Positions 7,063 through 14,722 of a DNA stretch of 21,246 bases are shown here, one piece after another. This DNA is from Bordetella parapertussis (GTDB taxonomy: Bacteria > Pseudomonadota > Gammaproteobacteria > Burkholderiales > Burkholderiaceae_C). Position 1 is the first letter of the stretch, and each line of letters starts with the position of its first letter. The stretch is taken from assembly GCA_945900695.1 (NCBI GenBank), contig CAMDJU010000013.1, positions 1 through 21,246 on the forward strand, read 5' to 3'. The notes beneath the pieces were generated by a model. That model made no database searches. It worked only from the letters and a program-made list of their open reading frames with translations, and was not told the origin of the DNA. Both the position numbers and the translations under genes were made by a program.

Positions 7063-8139
7063 GTGCGCTTTATCTTTAAAACCCATTACAACCAAGACAT
7101 TCAGTTGGCCAAACACAATGGCCATGTGTTTTGGTATGGGCTTTTGCTCTTTCTGCTGGTGCTGTCGCCGGTGCTGCTGGACGAATATTGGCTCGCCCAG
7201 CTGACCTTCGTGCTGATCTATGGCATTGTGGGTTTGGGGCTGATGCTGCTGGCAGGCTTCACCGGTTTGTTCTCGATTGGGCATGCTGCGTTTTTGGGGG
7301 TAGGTGCATATACCCAAGCCGTTTGCACGCAAGCGGGCATGTCTTTTGTTCCTGCCTTGATCTGCGCGACGGGTTTGTCCGCCGCCGTGGGTGTGCTGGT
7401 GGGCTTGCCGGCTTTGCGCATCAAGGGCATTTACCTGGGGATCGCCACCTTGTCTTTTGGCTTCATTGTCGAAGAGGTTCTGGCGCGATGGGAAAGCGTG
7501 ACCGGCGGCAATGCTGGTATTCACCTCAAAGCACCCAACTTGTGGGGCCATGCCGTCACCAGCGCAGAAGGGTTTTATTTTTTGTGCCTGGTGCTGGCCG
7601 TGATCAGCACACTGGGGGTTCTGAATTTGCTTAGATCACCCACGGGCCGCGCTTTTGTGGCCATTCGCGACTCTGAAATATCGGCCCAAAGCATGGGCAT
7701 CCATCTGGCTTATTACAAAACTTTGTCATTTGCAGTTTCGGCGGCCTTGGCGGGATTGGGTGGTGCCTTGTACGGTCACAAAATGCAGTTCATCTCCCCC
7801 GATCAGTTCAGTGTGCTGCAGTCCATCGACTTGTTGCTCATGATCGTGGTGGGCGGTTTGGGTTCGGTCCATGGCGCCTTTTTAGGGGCTTTGTTTTTGA
7901 TTGTCTTGCCCCAATTGATCTCCTTGACCAAAGACAGCTTGCCTGACGCGATTGCCTTGGCCCCAGGCTTGCAATCCTTGGTCTATGGCCTGGTGTTGAT
8001 CGCTTTTGTGTTGTTTGAGCCCATGGGGCTGTACGGGCGATGGCTCAAGGTGCGCACCTACCTCCAGGTGTTTCCGTTTTACCGCCGTGGCTTGTTCAAG
8101 CGGCAAAAAACATTCCAAAAATCTGAACGCGTGCGTTGA
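7063..8139 (+). CDS. livM: LivM-type ABC transporter permease
   Basis: Second permease of the HAAT importer, 358 residues. The LivM pattern is clear: [33 protein letters not shown], the [18 protein letters not shown] segment, the coupling region [19 protein letters not shown], and [19 protein letters not shown]. About eight to ten hydrophobic helices are present. The start is GTG at 7063, four bases after the livH stop; reading further upstream would overlap livH. The C-terminus ends in an unusually basic tail ([14 protein letters not shown]) that probably lies in the cytoplasm. It pairs with LivH to form the channel, powered by the two ATPases that follow, 2 bp and then 4-bp-overlap spaced. 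Confidence 0.9.
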   Translation: MRFIFKTHYNQDIQLAKHNGHVFWYGLLLFLLVLSPVLLDEYWLAQLTFVLIYGIVGLGLMLLAGFTGLFSIGHAAFLGVGAYTQAVCTQAGMSFVPALICATGLSAAVGVLVGLPALRIKGIYLGIATLSFGFIVEEVLARWESVTGGNAGIHLKAPNLWGHAVTSAEGFYFLCLVLAVISTLGVLNLLRSPTGRAFVAIRDSEISAQSMGIHLAYYKTLSFAVSAALAGLGGALYGHKMQFISPDQFSVLQSIDLLLMIVVGGLGSVHGAFLGALFLIVLPQLISLTKDSLPDAIALAPGLQSLVYGLVLIAFVLFEPMGLYGRWLKVRTYLQVFPFYRRGLFKRQKTFQKSERVR

Positions 8140-8141
8140 CC

Positions 8142-8954
8142 ATGAGCGACACCTTGCTCCAAGCCCATGATCTGAGCGTCCAGTTTGGCGGCGTGCGGGC
8201 GGTCCATGAAGTCAACTTCGATGTGCGCCAAGGCGAGGTGTTCACCTTGATTGGCCCCAACGGTGCGGGCAAAACCACCGTCTTCAACTTGATCAGCCGC
8301 ATTTACAACCCCACCCACGGCCACATCACCTGGCACGGCCCTCAGGGCGTGGTGAACTTGACCCAGTGCCCACCCCACAGCATGGCCCAATTGGGCATTG
8401 CACGCACCTTTCAAAACATTGAACTGTTCGAGCACGCCAGCGTGTTGCAAAACCTGCTCATTGGCCGACATGTCCATCAACAAACCGGCTTTTGGCAAAA
8501 CTTGTTGTTCACGCCAGCGGTCCGGCGCAGTGAACGCGCATTCAGGGCGTATGCCGAGCAGGTCATTGAGTTGCTGGATTTGCAACACCACCGCGACGCC
8601 TTGGTGGCAGGCCTGCCCTATGGCGTGCGCAAAGTGGTCGAATTGGCACGTGCACTGTGCACCGATCCGAAGCTGCTTTTGCTCGACGAGCCTTCTTCCG
8701 GGCTGAACACCGAAGAGACCGACGACATGGCGTTTTGGATTCGCGATATCCAACAAGAGTTGGGCGTGACCATCTTGATGGTCGAGCACGACATGCGCTT
8801 GGTCAGCATGGTGTCGGACCGGGTCTTGGCCATGAACCAAGGTCAGGTGCTGGCTTTGGGGAGTCCGTCTGAAGTACAAAGCCACCCCAAGGTGGTAGAG
8901 GCCTATTTGGGCAGTGCCGACGATGTCAGCCATTTGCGCCGGAACACCCCATGA
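8142..8954 (+). CDS. livG: LivG-type ABC transporter ATPase
   Basis: Cytoplasmic ATP-binding subunit of the importer, 270 residues. Walker A is GPNGAGKTT (about residues 38-46), the Q-loop region is [12 protein letters not shown], Walker B is [12 protein letters not shown] and the switch His is in VEHDM. The signature is [15 protein letters not shown] rather than LSGGQ; LivG proteins commonly have LSYG here, so the proline is a mild departure. The C-terminal [11 protein letters not shown] is the usual LivG end. The ATG at 8142 follows the livM stop by 2 bp; the in-frame TTG six bases earlier is less likely. The stop overlaps the livF start as ATGA. It should form a heterodimer with LivF. Confidence 0.92.
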   Translation: MSDTLLQAHDLSVQFGGVRAVHEVNFDVRQGEVFTLIGPNGAGKTTVFNLISRIYNPTHGHITWHGPQGVVNLTQCPPHSMAQLGIARTFQNIELFEHASVLQNLLIGRHVHQQTGFWQNLLFTPAVRRSERAFRAYAEQVIELLDLQHHRDALVAGLPYGVRKVVELARALCTDPKLLLLDEPSSGLNTEETDDMAFWIRDIQQELGVTILMVEHDMRLVSMVSDRVLAMNQGQVLALGSPSEVQSHPKVVEAYLGSADDVSHLRRNTP

Positions 8955-9733
8955 ACGCCAGCACCACACCTTTGTTGCAGCTGCTCAATGTGGAGAGCAG
9001 TTACGGCCCCATCAAAGCCATCCGTGGCGTGAGCTTGGACGTGCATGCGGGCGAAATTGTCACGGTCTTGGGATCGAACGGCGCGGGCAAAACCACCATT
9101 TTGAAAACCATCTCCGGCATCATCGACCCGCGCAAAGGCAATGTGTCGTTCAAGGATGCCGACATCACGGCCAAAGACCCGGCCGACATTGTCCGCCGCG
9201 GTCTGTCGCATGTGCCCGAGGGGCGCGAAGTGTTTCCACTGCTCAGTGTGCGCGATAACTTGTGGATGGGCGCCTACACACGGGATGACCGCGACGGCGT
9301 TGAGCGTGACATGGCCCAGGTGTACCAATACTTTCCCATCTTAAAAGAGCGCGCAGATCAAGATGCCGGTTTGCTGTCTGGTGGTCAGCAACAAATGCTG
9401 GCTTTGTCGCGGGCCTTGATGGCGCAACCCGATTTGATTTTGCTGGACGAACCCAGCCTGGGACTCAGCCCCAAATTGACCAAAGAAATTTTTGAGATCG
9501 TGGTGCGCATCAACCGTGAACGCGGCACCACGATTTTATTGGTTGAGCAAAATGCCAATATGGCTTTGAACGCAGCCGACCGAGGCTACGTGTTGGAGAA
9601 CGGGCGCATCGTGATGCAAGATACCTGCGAGCGCCTGCGCGAAAAAGAAGATATTCGCGAGTTTTACTTGGGCATCAAAGAAGAGGGCGTGCGCACGGAG
9701 CGACGCTGGAAGAAAAAGAAAACCTGGCGCTGA
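8951..9733 (+). CDS. livF: LivF-type ABC transporter ATPase
   Basis: Second ATPase of the importer, 260 residues. Walker A is GSNGAGKTT (about residues 42-50), followed by the LivF hallmark GLSHVPEGREVFPLLSVRDNL, a canonical signature LLSGGQQQMLALSRAL, Walker B LILLDEPSLGLSP and switch His replaced by Gln in VEQN, which is normal for LivF. After the usual FYLG end it carries a basic extension (RTERRWKKKKTWR), also seen in related transporters linked to acyl-CoA ligases. It overlaps livG by 4 bp (ATGA), showing translational coupling, and the ligase gene starts 2 bp after its stop. Confidence 0.92.
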   Translation: MNASTTPLLQLLNVESSYGPIKAIRGVSLDVHAGEIVTVLGSNGAGKTTILKTISGIIDPRKGNVSFKDADITAKDPADIVRRGLSHVPEGREVFPLLSVRDNLWMGAYTRDDRDGVERDMAQVYQYFPILKERADQDAGLLSGGQQQMLALSRALMAQPDLILLDEPSLGLSPKLTKEIFEIVVRINRERGTTILLVEQNANMALNAADRGYVLENGRIVMQDTCERLREKEDIREFYLGIKEEGVRTERRWKKKKTWR

Positions 9734-9735
9734 GC

Positions 9736-11595
9736 ATGAGCAACTTGTGGAACCTTCATCATTTGCAGGGCAGGCCAGACACGGTTCTGCCCGGCGAAAC
9801 GATACCTGCCCAGTTTTGGAACGCGGTCGAACAGCGCGGCGACAAGGTGTGGTTGCGCCAAAAAGAGCTGGGGGTTTGGCGCAGCTGGACTTGGCGCGAA
9901 TGCGGCGATTGGGTGCAAGCTTTGGGCGACGGACTGCTGAGCTTGGGCGTTCAACCGCATGATCGCTGCGCCATTTTGGCCAATACCTGCCGCGAATGGG
10001 TGTTGAGCGACCTGGCCATTCTGTGTTGTGGTGCCGTGTCCAATGGCATCTACCCCACCGATGCAGCCACCCAAGTGCAGTACCTGTCCCAAGACTCCGA
10101 CGCGGTGGTTTTGTTCGTGGAAAACGACGAACAACTCGACAAGGCCCTGTCGGTACGCGATCAACTCCCGCGCCTGCGCCACATCGTGGTGTTTGACATG
10201 GGTGGGTTGCGTGATTTGAAAGACCCCATGGTGATGAGCTGGGATGCCTTGGCTGACTTGGGCCGCGAGTGGGGCAAAACCCACACCGGCGCCCTGCGCG
10301 ATCGAAGCGCCCAATGCCACGGAAGCGATTTGGCGATCTTGGTGTACACCTCTGGTACCACGGGCAAACCCAAGGGGGCCATGCACAGCCATGCCGGATT
10401 GGTGTTTGCCGTGCGCGGCTACAACACCTTGGTGACGCAAGATGAGCGCGACGAACGCATGTGTTTTTTACCGCTGTGCCATATTGTTGAGCGCATCGGC
10501 GGGCAATACCAAGGTTTGTACACCGGCGCCGTGCTCAATTTTGTCGAAAACCCCGACACCATTGCAGAGAATGTGCGCGAAATCGCCCCCACCGTTTTTG
10601 TGGGAGTGCCACGGCTGTGGGAGAAGTTTTACTCCAGCGTGATGATTGCGCTCAAAGAATCCAGCCCTTTGCAGCAAGCCATTTATGCCTGGGGCATTGG
10701 CGTGGGCGAGAAAATTGCCAATCGGGTGTTGGCACAACAACCCGTTTCCTGGGCTTTGAAGTGCCAATTCACCGTGGCCCGCTGGTTGGTGCTCAACAAT
10801 GTGCGCAAACTCATTGGCATCCACCGCGCGCGCTTGTTGGTCACCGGTGCTGCACCCATTTCACCTGCGCTCATCAAGTGGTATTTGTCCTTGGGTGTGC
10901 CCATGCTGGAAGCCTGGGGCATGACCGAAACCTGTGGTGCGTCAACGGCCATGACAGCTGCACGCATCAAGCCCGGCTCCATCGGACCGGCGGCCGCCTT
11001 CAATGAAGTCCGACTGGACCCCAAAACCCAAGAAATACTGGTTCGTGGGCCCAATGTATTCATGGGGTATTTGAACTTGCCGGAAAAAACCGCCGAGGCC
11101 ATCGACGCCGATGGCTGGTTGCACACCGGGGACGTTGGCGAGGTGGATGCCGATGGTTACTTTCGCATCACCGATCGTATGAAAGACATCATCATCACCG
11201 CTGGTGGCAAAAACATCACTCCCAGCGAATTTGAAAACGAGCTGAAGTTTTCACCCTACATCACCGACGCGGTCTTGGTGGGCGATCAAAAGCCCTATCT
11301 CACGGCCATCATCATGATCGACCAAGACAATATCGAAAAATTTGCGCAAGACAATGATGTTCCTTTCAGCAACTACGCCAGCCTGACCCAAAGTTCGCAG
11401 GTGCAAGACCTGATTCAATCGGTGGTGGACCAGGCCAATGCCCAGTTCGCCCGGGTCGAACAGGTCAAAAAGTTTTGGTTGCTGGACACGCAACTCACGG
11501 CCGAGGACGAAGAGCTCACCCCAACCATGAAACTCAAGCGCCAATTGGTGCAAAAAAAGTATGCGCCCCAGATAGAGGCCATGTACCGTGGCTGA
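9736..11595 (+). CDS. Long-chain-type acyl-CoA synthetase (AMP-forming, FAA1-like)
   Basis: This 619-residue adenylate-forming ligase makes an acyl-AMP from ATP and a carboxylic acid, then the acyl-CoA. The phosphate loop YTSGTTGKPKG (about residue 203), the AWGMTETCG acyl-AMP motif, GWLHTGDVGEVDADGYF (about 459), the hinge RMKDIIITAGGKNITPSEFE and the C-terminal catalytic lysine region LTPTMKLKR are all present. Together they resemble the FAA1/long-chain group. It is embedded between the transporter ATPase and the binding protein, with 2 bp before it, so import and CoA activation are probably coupled. The acid could be a fatty, dicarboxylic or aromatic acid; sequence alone does not decide. 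A role in amino acid metabolism is unlikely. Confidence 0.92.
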   Translation: MSNLWNLHHLQGRPDTVLPGETIPAQFWNAVEQRGDKVWLRQKELGVWRSWTWRECGDWVQALGDGLLSLGVQPHDRCAILANTCREWVLSDLAILCCGAVSNGIYPTDAATQVQYLSQDSDAVVLFVENDEQLDKALSVRDQLPRLRHIVVFDMGGLRDLKDPMVMSWDALADLGREWGKTHTGALRDRSAQCHGSDLAILVYTSGTTGKPKGAMHSHAGLVFAVRGYNTLVTQDERDERMCFLPLCHIVERIGGQYQGLYTGAVLNFVENPDTIAENVREIAPTVFVGVPRLWEKFYSSVMIALKESSPLQQAIYAWGIGVGEKIANRVLAQQPVSWALKCQFTVARWLVLNNVRKLIGIHRARLLVTGAAPISPALIKWYLSLGVPMLEAWGMTETCGASTAMTAARIKPGSIGPAAAFNEVRLDPKTQEILVRGPNVFMGYLNLPEKTAEAIDADGWLHTGDVGEVDADGYFRITDRMKDIIITAGGKNITPSEFENELKFSPYITDAVLVGDQKPYLTAIIMIDQDNIEKFAQDNDVPFSNYASLTQSSQVQDLIQSVVDQANAQFARVEQVKKFWLLDTQLTAEDEELTPTMKLKRQLVQKKYAPQIEAMYRG

Positions 11596-11623
11596 AATCC
11601 CAGCCATTCGGGCTAACCATGGC

Positions 11624-11651
11624 TTGACAGACTTGGCCGGTGACGCAGAAT
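11624..11651 (+). promoter_or_regulatory. Candidate sigma70 promoter for the binding-protein gene
   Basis: A perfect -35 TTGACA (11624-11629) is followed after 16 bp by CAGAAT (11646-11651, four of six matches to TATAAT). It sits in the 85-bp gap between the ligase and the binding-protein gene. Transcription would begin about 20-25 nt before the start codon, with GGAG at 11671-11674 as Shine-Dalgarno. An extra promoter would let the binding protein be made in excess over the membrane parts. Confidence 0.55.
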
Positions 11652-11680
11652 CTAACTTTATTTCAACCTTGGAGACATGC

Positions 11681-12850
11681 ATGACCTCACTGCCTCGCAT
11701 CAGCCCTTTGATCGCCCTCGCGGCTTGCTTATTTACCCCCTTGGGCTGGGCCCAATCGCAGGGTGTGGGCAAAACAGAAATCAGCTTGGGCTCGATCCAA
11801 GACCTCTCTGGCCCCTTGGCCGGCTTTGGCAAACAAGTGCGGCTGGGCATGTTGTTGGCGGTCGATGAGCTCAACGAGCAAGGCGGCATCAATGGCCGCA
11901 AGCTCACCATCAAGGTCGAAGATTCTGGCTACGACCCCAAAAAGGCGTTTTTGGCGGCCCAAAAATTGGTCAACCAAGACAAGATTTTTGCCATGGTGGC
12001 CCACATCGGAACGGCACAAAACCTGGCTGCCATGCCCGTGCAGTTTGAAAAGAACGTCGTCAACTTCTTTCCCGTCACAGCAGCGCGCGAAATGTTTGAG
12101 CCCTTTCACCGGCTGAAGTATTCTTTTGCCGCCACCTATTACGACCAAGTGCGCGTGTCTACCGCCATGTTGGTCAAGGAAAAAGGCGTCAAGAAAATTT
12201 GTACCCTGTACCAAGACGATGAATTCGGCCTCGAAGTTGTGCGCGGGGCTGAAGCTGGGCTCAAGTCCATCAACATGGAATTGGCCGAGCGCACCACCTA
12301 CAAGCGTGGATCCACCGACTTTTCGTCACAAATTGCCAAGCTCAAGTCCTCAGGCTGCGAGATGGTGGTTTTGGGCACCATCATCCGCGAAACCATTGGT
12401 GCCATTGGTGAGTCGCGCAAAACCGGCTTCAACCCGATTTTCCTGGGCTCGTCAGCCGCTTATACCGACTTGATTCACAAATTGGGCGGCAAAGCGATGG
12501 ACGGGCTGTATGCGGCCATGACTTCTCAGCATCCTTACCTGGATGAGGCTTCGCAACCCATTCGTTTTTGGGCCAACAAATACAAAACCAAGTTCAACGA
12601 AGATCCCACCGTGTTTTCCGTCTACGGTTATAGCGCCATCAATAACTTTGCCACCGCCGCACGCAAAGCCGGCACCAACCTCACCACCGACAGCTTCATC
12701 AAAGCCATGGACACCATGGTCTATCCCAAAGACATGTTTGGCGGGCCAGAGCTGACCTTTGGGCCTGAGAAACGCCTGGGCAACTATGCCTCCCGCTTGT
12801 CACAAATCCAAGACGGCAAATGGAAGGTGACGACCGACTATTTCAAATAA
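11681..12850 (+). CDS. livK: Periplasmic substrate-binding protein of the Liv/HAAT transporter
   Basis: A 389-residue type-I periplasmic binding protein that captures substrate and delivers it to LivH/LivM. A signal peptide (about residues 1-24, ending LGWA) precedes the family start EISLGSIQDLSGPLAGFGKQ, then LAVDELNEQGGINGRKL, and later AHIGTAQNLAAMPVQFEK and YKRGSTDFSSQIAKLKSSG. The start is fixed by GGAG six bases before ATG 11681; an in-frame extension to 11588 overlaps the ligase and hides the signal peptide. Placement at the end of the operon, after a ligase, is common in organic-acid versions. The pocket residues do not reveal the ligand by eye. A strong terminator follows. Confidence 0.92.
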   Translation: MTSLPRISPLIALAACLFTPLGWAQSQGVGKTEISLGSIQDLSGPLAGFGKQVRLGMLLAVDELNEQGGINGRKLTIKVEDSGYDPKKAFLAAQKLVNQDKIFAMVAHIGTAQNLAAMPVQFEKNVVNFFPVTAAREMFEPFHRLKYSFAATYYDQVRVSTAMLVKEKGVKKICTLYQDDEFGLEVVRGAEAGLKSINMELAERTTYKRGSTDFSSQIAKLKSSGCEMVVLGTIIRETIGAIGESRKTGFNPIFLGSSAAYTDLIHKLGGKAMDGLYAAMTSQHPYLDEASQPIRFWANKYKTKFNEDPTVFSVYGYSAINNFATAARKAGTNLTTDSFIKAMDTMVYPKDMFGGPELTFGPEKRLGNYASRLSQIQDGKWKVTTDYFK

Positions 12851-12869
12851 GTCGTTCACGCGCCCAATC

Positions 12870-12899
12870 AAAACCCCGCTGCACCCAGCGGGGTTTTTT
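12870..12899. terminator. Bidirectional rho-independent terminator
   Basis: AAAACCCCGCTG and CAGCGGGGTTTT form a perfect 12-bp stem with a CACC loop, and further Ts follow. The A-run on the 5' side gives a T-run on the other strand, so it can stop both the plus-strand transporter operon (stop 20 bp before) and the convergent minus-strand thioesterase operon (stop 10 bp away). Confidence 0.93.
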
Positions 12900-12908
12900 C
12901 ATGTCGGA

Positions 12909-13391
12909 TCACGAAACAATGAATGCAGCAGCACCCGTGGCAACGAGTTCTTCGCCTGGGCCCCAAAAAGACATTTGCAAATTGGCCACCCGTGAGCCCA
13001 AACGCAGGACCTGGGCGCGCACTTCAAAACGCGCCCCAATGGCCTGGCGCAAATAATCCACACGCATATCAATGGTGCCCAAGCGGTCAAAGCGGTTCAA
13101 GCGTTTGGCGATGGGTTCATCCATGTGCTTGGCGCCCAAAGCCGCCATCACCGCCAAACCAGCCACACCGTCCATGCACGAAGCGATCACGCCACCGTGC
13201 AAACGCTGATGCCCATAGTGGCCAATCAAGTCAGGGTGCATGGCCATGTGGCAGCTCACCTCCGTGGGTGCCACGCGGTCGATGCGCAAACCCAGCACCC
13301 GGTTGAAACAAATTTTCTCTTCAAAGATGAGCCTCAAGCCCTCAATGAACTCGGGCTCATAAACCACCGCTGAAGGCTTGGGCTTTTTCAT
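12909..13391 (-). CDS. PaaI-like hotdog thioesterase
   Basis: A 160-residue single-hotdog protein of the PaaI/YiiD-like thioesterase group, likely hydrolysing acyl-CoA in the cytoplasm. The core HYGHQRLHGGVIASCMDGVA (about residues 54-73) carries the hotdog helix with its His/Gly and Asp residues. RFDRLGTIDMRVDYLRQA and the closing strand AQVLRLGSRVANLQMSFW follow in family order. The start is uncertain: MKKPKPSAVVYEPEF (13391) matches the usual short N-terminus, while an ATG at 13448 would start 4 bp after the crotonase stop; neither has a strong Shine-Dalgarno. It is the last gene of the dehydrogenase operon and faces the shared terminator. Its substrate is probably an intermediate of that pathway. 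Confidence 0.85.
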   Translation of the reverse strand: MKKPKPSAVVYEPEFIEGLRLIFEEKICFNRVLGLRIDRVAPTEVSCHMAMHPDLIGHYGHQRLHGGVIASCMDGVAGLAVMAALGAKHMDEPIAKRLNRFDRLGTIDMRVDYLRQAIGARFEVRAQVLRLGSRVANLQMSFWGPGEELVATGAAAFIVS

Positions 13392-13452
13392 GCTTGCATG
13401 GGGCTTTGGCACCCCGGCCACAAAAGCTTGGCTGCGGCCAGACGCCATGCGC

Positions 13453-14217
13453 TCACAGCTTGGAAAAGTCGGGTTTGCGCTTTTGCAAAAACGCGCCAAA
13501 AGCCTCTTTGGCTGCAGGCTCGGTGAGCATGCGCCTGAAAATGTCGCCCTCTTCTTGCATGCGCTCGAGCACCGCCGGAATCTGCGCGCCTTTGAGCAAG
13601 CGCTTGGTCTCGATCAAGCTGCTCAAAGGCTTGGCGGCGAGTTTGCGGGCTTGCTGTTGGGCGTAGCTGTTGGCCTCAGTGGGCGGCAACACCCGGTTGA
13701 CCAAACCCACCTCCAAGGCGGCTTCCGCCATGAAAGGCTCGCCCAGCAACAAGGCTTCAGCCGCTCGCTGGTGACCCATCAGGCGCGGCACCAACAAACT
13801 GGAGGCGGCCTCGGGGCACAAACCCAAATTCACAAACGGCATGGAGAACGCCGCGTTGTCACCGGCGTACACCAAGTCGCAGTGCAGCAGCATGGTGGTG
13901 CCCACGCCCACCGCTGGGCCGCACACCGCTGCCAGCAAAGGCTTGGAGAAGGTGGCGATGCCTTTCAAGAAATGAAACACCGGGGCGTCTGCACCCGTGG
14001 GTGGTTGGTGCAAAAAATCTGCAACATCGTTGCCCGCACTGAACACCGTCTCATGGCCCTGGATGACCAACACCCGCTGACTGTCGTCTTGGGCTGCTTG
14101 GGCAATGGCCTGCGCCAAAGCGGCATACATGGCGGCGGTGAGGGAGTTTTTTTTCTCCACCCGGTTGATGGTCAATGTGGTGACGCCAGCGTCCACATGG
14201 GTCAATATTTCAGTCAT
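13453..14217 (-). CDS. Crotonase-family enoyl-CoA isomerase-like protein
   Basis: A 254-residue crotonase. The first oxyanion-hole segment is FSAGNDVADF (about residues 59-68) and the second CGPAVGVGT (99-107). Aligning by eye with rat enoyl-CoA hydratase, both hydratase glutamates are missing: Thr108 and Phe128 stand at the Glu144 and Glu164 positions. Glu136 is present in LGLCPEAASS, where enoyl-CoA delta-isomerases of the ECI2 type keep their catalytic Glu. So shifting a double bond from C3 to C2 is more likely than hydration, though pipelines would call it enoyl-CoA hydratase. The start is chosen by AGGA seven bases upstream. It begins 2 bp after the DUF2147 stop, suggesting coupling. Confidence 0.9.
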   Translation of the reverse strand: MTEILTHVDAGVTTLTINRVEKKNSLTAAMYAALAQAIAQAAQDDSQRVLVIQGHETVFSAGNDVADFLHQPPTGADAPVFHFLKGIATFSKPLLAAVCGPAVGVGTTMLLHCDLVYAGDNAAFSMPFVNLGLCPEAASSLLVPRLMGHQRAAEALLLGEPFMAEAALEVGLVNRVLPPTEANSYAQQQARKLAAKPLSSLIETKRLLKGAQIPAVLERMQEEGDIFRRMLTEPAAKEAFGAFLQKRKPDFSKL

Positions 14218-14219
14218 GC

Positions 14220-14699
14220 TCAATCCTTTTTGCTCTCGACAGTGTTCACATCGGCAGCACGCAGCCACGTTTGGGTTCGGTAAAACGGGCCAATGTACCC
14301 CCGAACTTGCATTTTCTTACCCCCATCAATGGGTGTGAAACGCACGTTGTATTCCTTGCCTTCGTTCGGGTCCAGGATTTTGCCGCCACCCCAAACATTC
14401 TCTCCGGCTTCTTTTTTGACACCGCGAATGATTTCCATCCCAATGATCGCTTGGTTTTTGCGGTCGTCTTTGCAGTCCTCGCATGTGCGCTTGGCCTTGG
14501 GGTCAGGCTTGAGGGCTCGCCCCACCCGACCAATGACCACACCATCGACCTCGGTGATGATGACCTCTCCTTTGGGTTCGTTGCTGCGGTCATCGATGGT
14601 GTGCCACACACCTACGGGGGTGACTTGGGCCAGCGCGGGTGTCACACAAAGCCAAGCAACAACGGCCCAGGCGACAGGTGATGTGATCTTCAAAGCCAT
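14220..14699 (-). CDS. Secreted DUF2147 protein
   Basis: A 159-residue protein with a signal peptide (residues 1-24, ending PALA) and a DUF2147 domain. The family pattern is visible: VGVWHTIDDRSNEPKGEVIITE, the CEDC pair (Cys73, Cys76), DDRKNQAIIGMEIIRGVKK, the GGKILDPNEGKEY segment, and MQVRGYIGPFYRTQTWLR. The ATG at 14699 is preceded by AGGA at ideal spacing. DUF2147 has no established biochemical role; its beta-rich fold suggests ligand binding outside the cytoplasm. What stands out is its place between an acyl-CoA dehydrogenase (23 bp away) and a crotonase (2 bp away), all cytoplasmic. It may bind or sense a lipid-like compound, but that is speculation. Confidence 0.88.
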   Translation of the reverse strand: MALKITSPVAWAVVAWLCVTPALAQVTPVGVWHTIDDRSNEPKGEVIITEVDGVVIGRVGRALKPDPKAKRTCEDCKDDRKNQAIIGMEIIRGVKKEAGENVWGGGKILDPNEGKEYNVRFTPIDGGKKMQVRGYIGPFYRTQTWLRAADVNTVESKKD

Positions 14700-14722
14700 G
14701 TTCATTCCTTTTTCTCGCACCA

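Noticed and set aside
11681..11760. Lipoprotein signal (LAAC) in the binding protein
   Set aside because: The Cys at residue 16 lies in the middle of the hydrophobic stretch, which continues to a normal signal peptidase I site at LGWA; Gram-negative binding proteins of this kind are soluble.
13378..14283. Open plus-strand frame of 301 codons over the crotonase
   Set aside because: It is a shadow of the crotonase; the translated sequence shows no family and spans into the DUF2147 gene.
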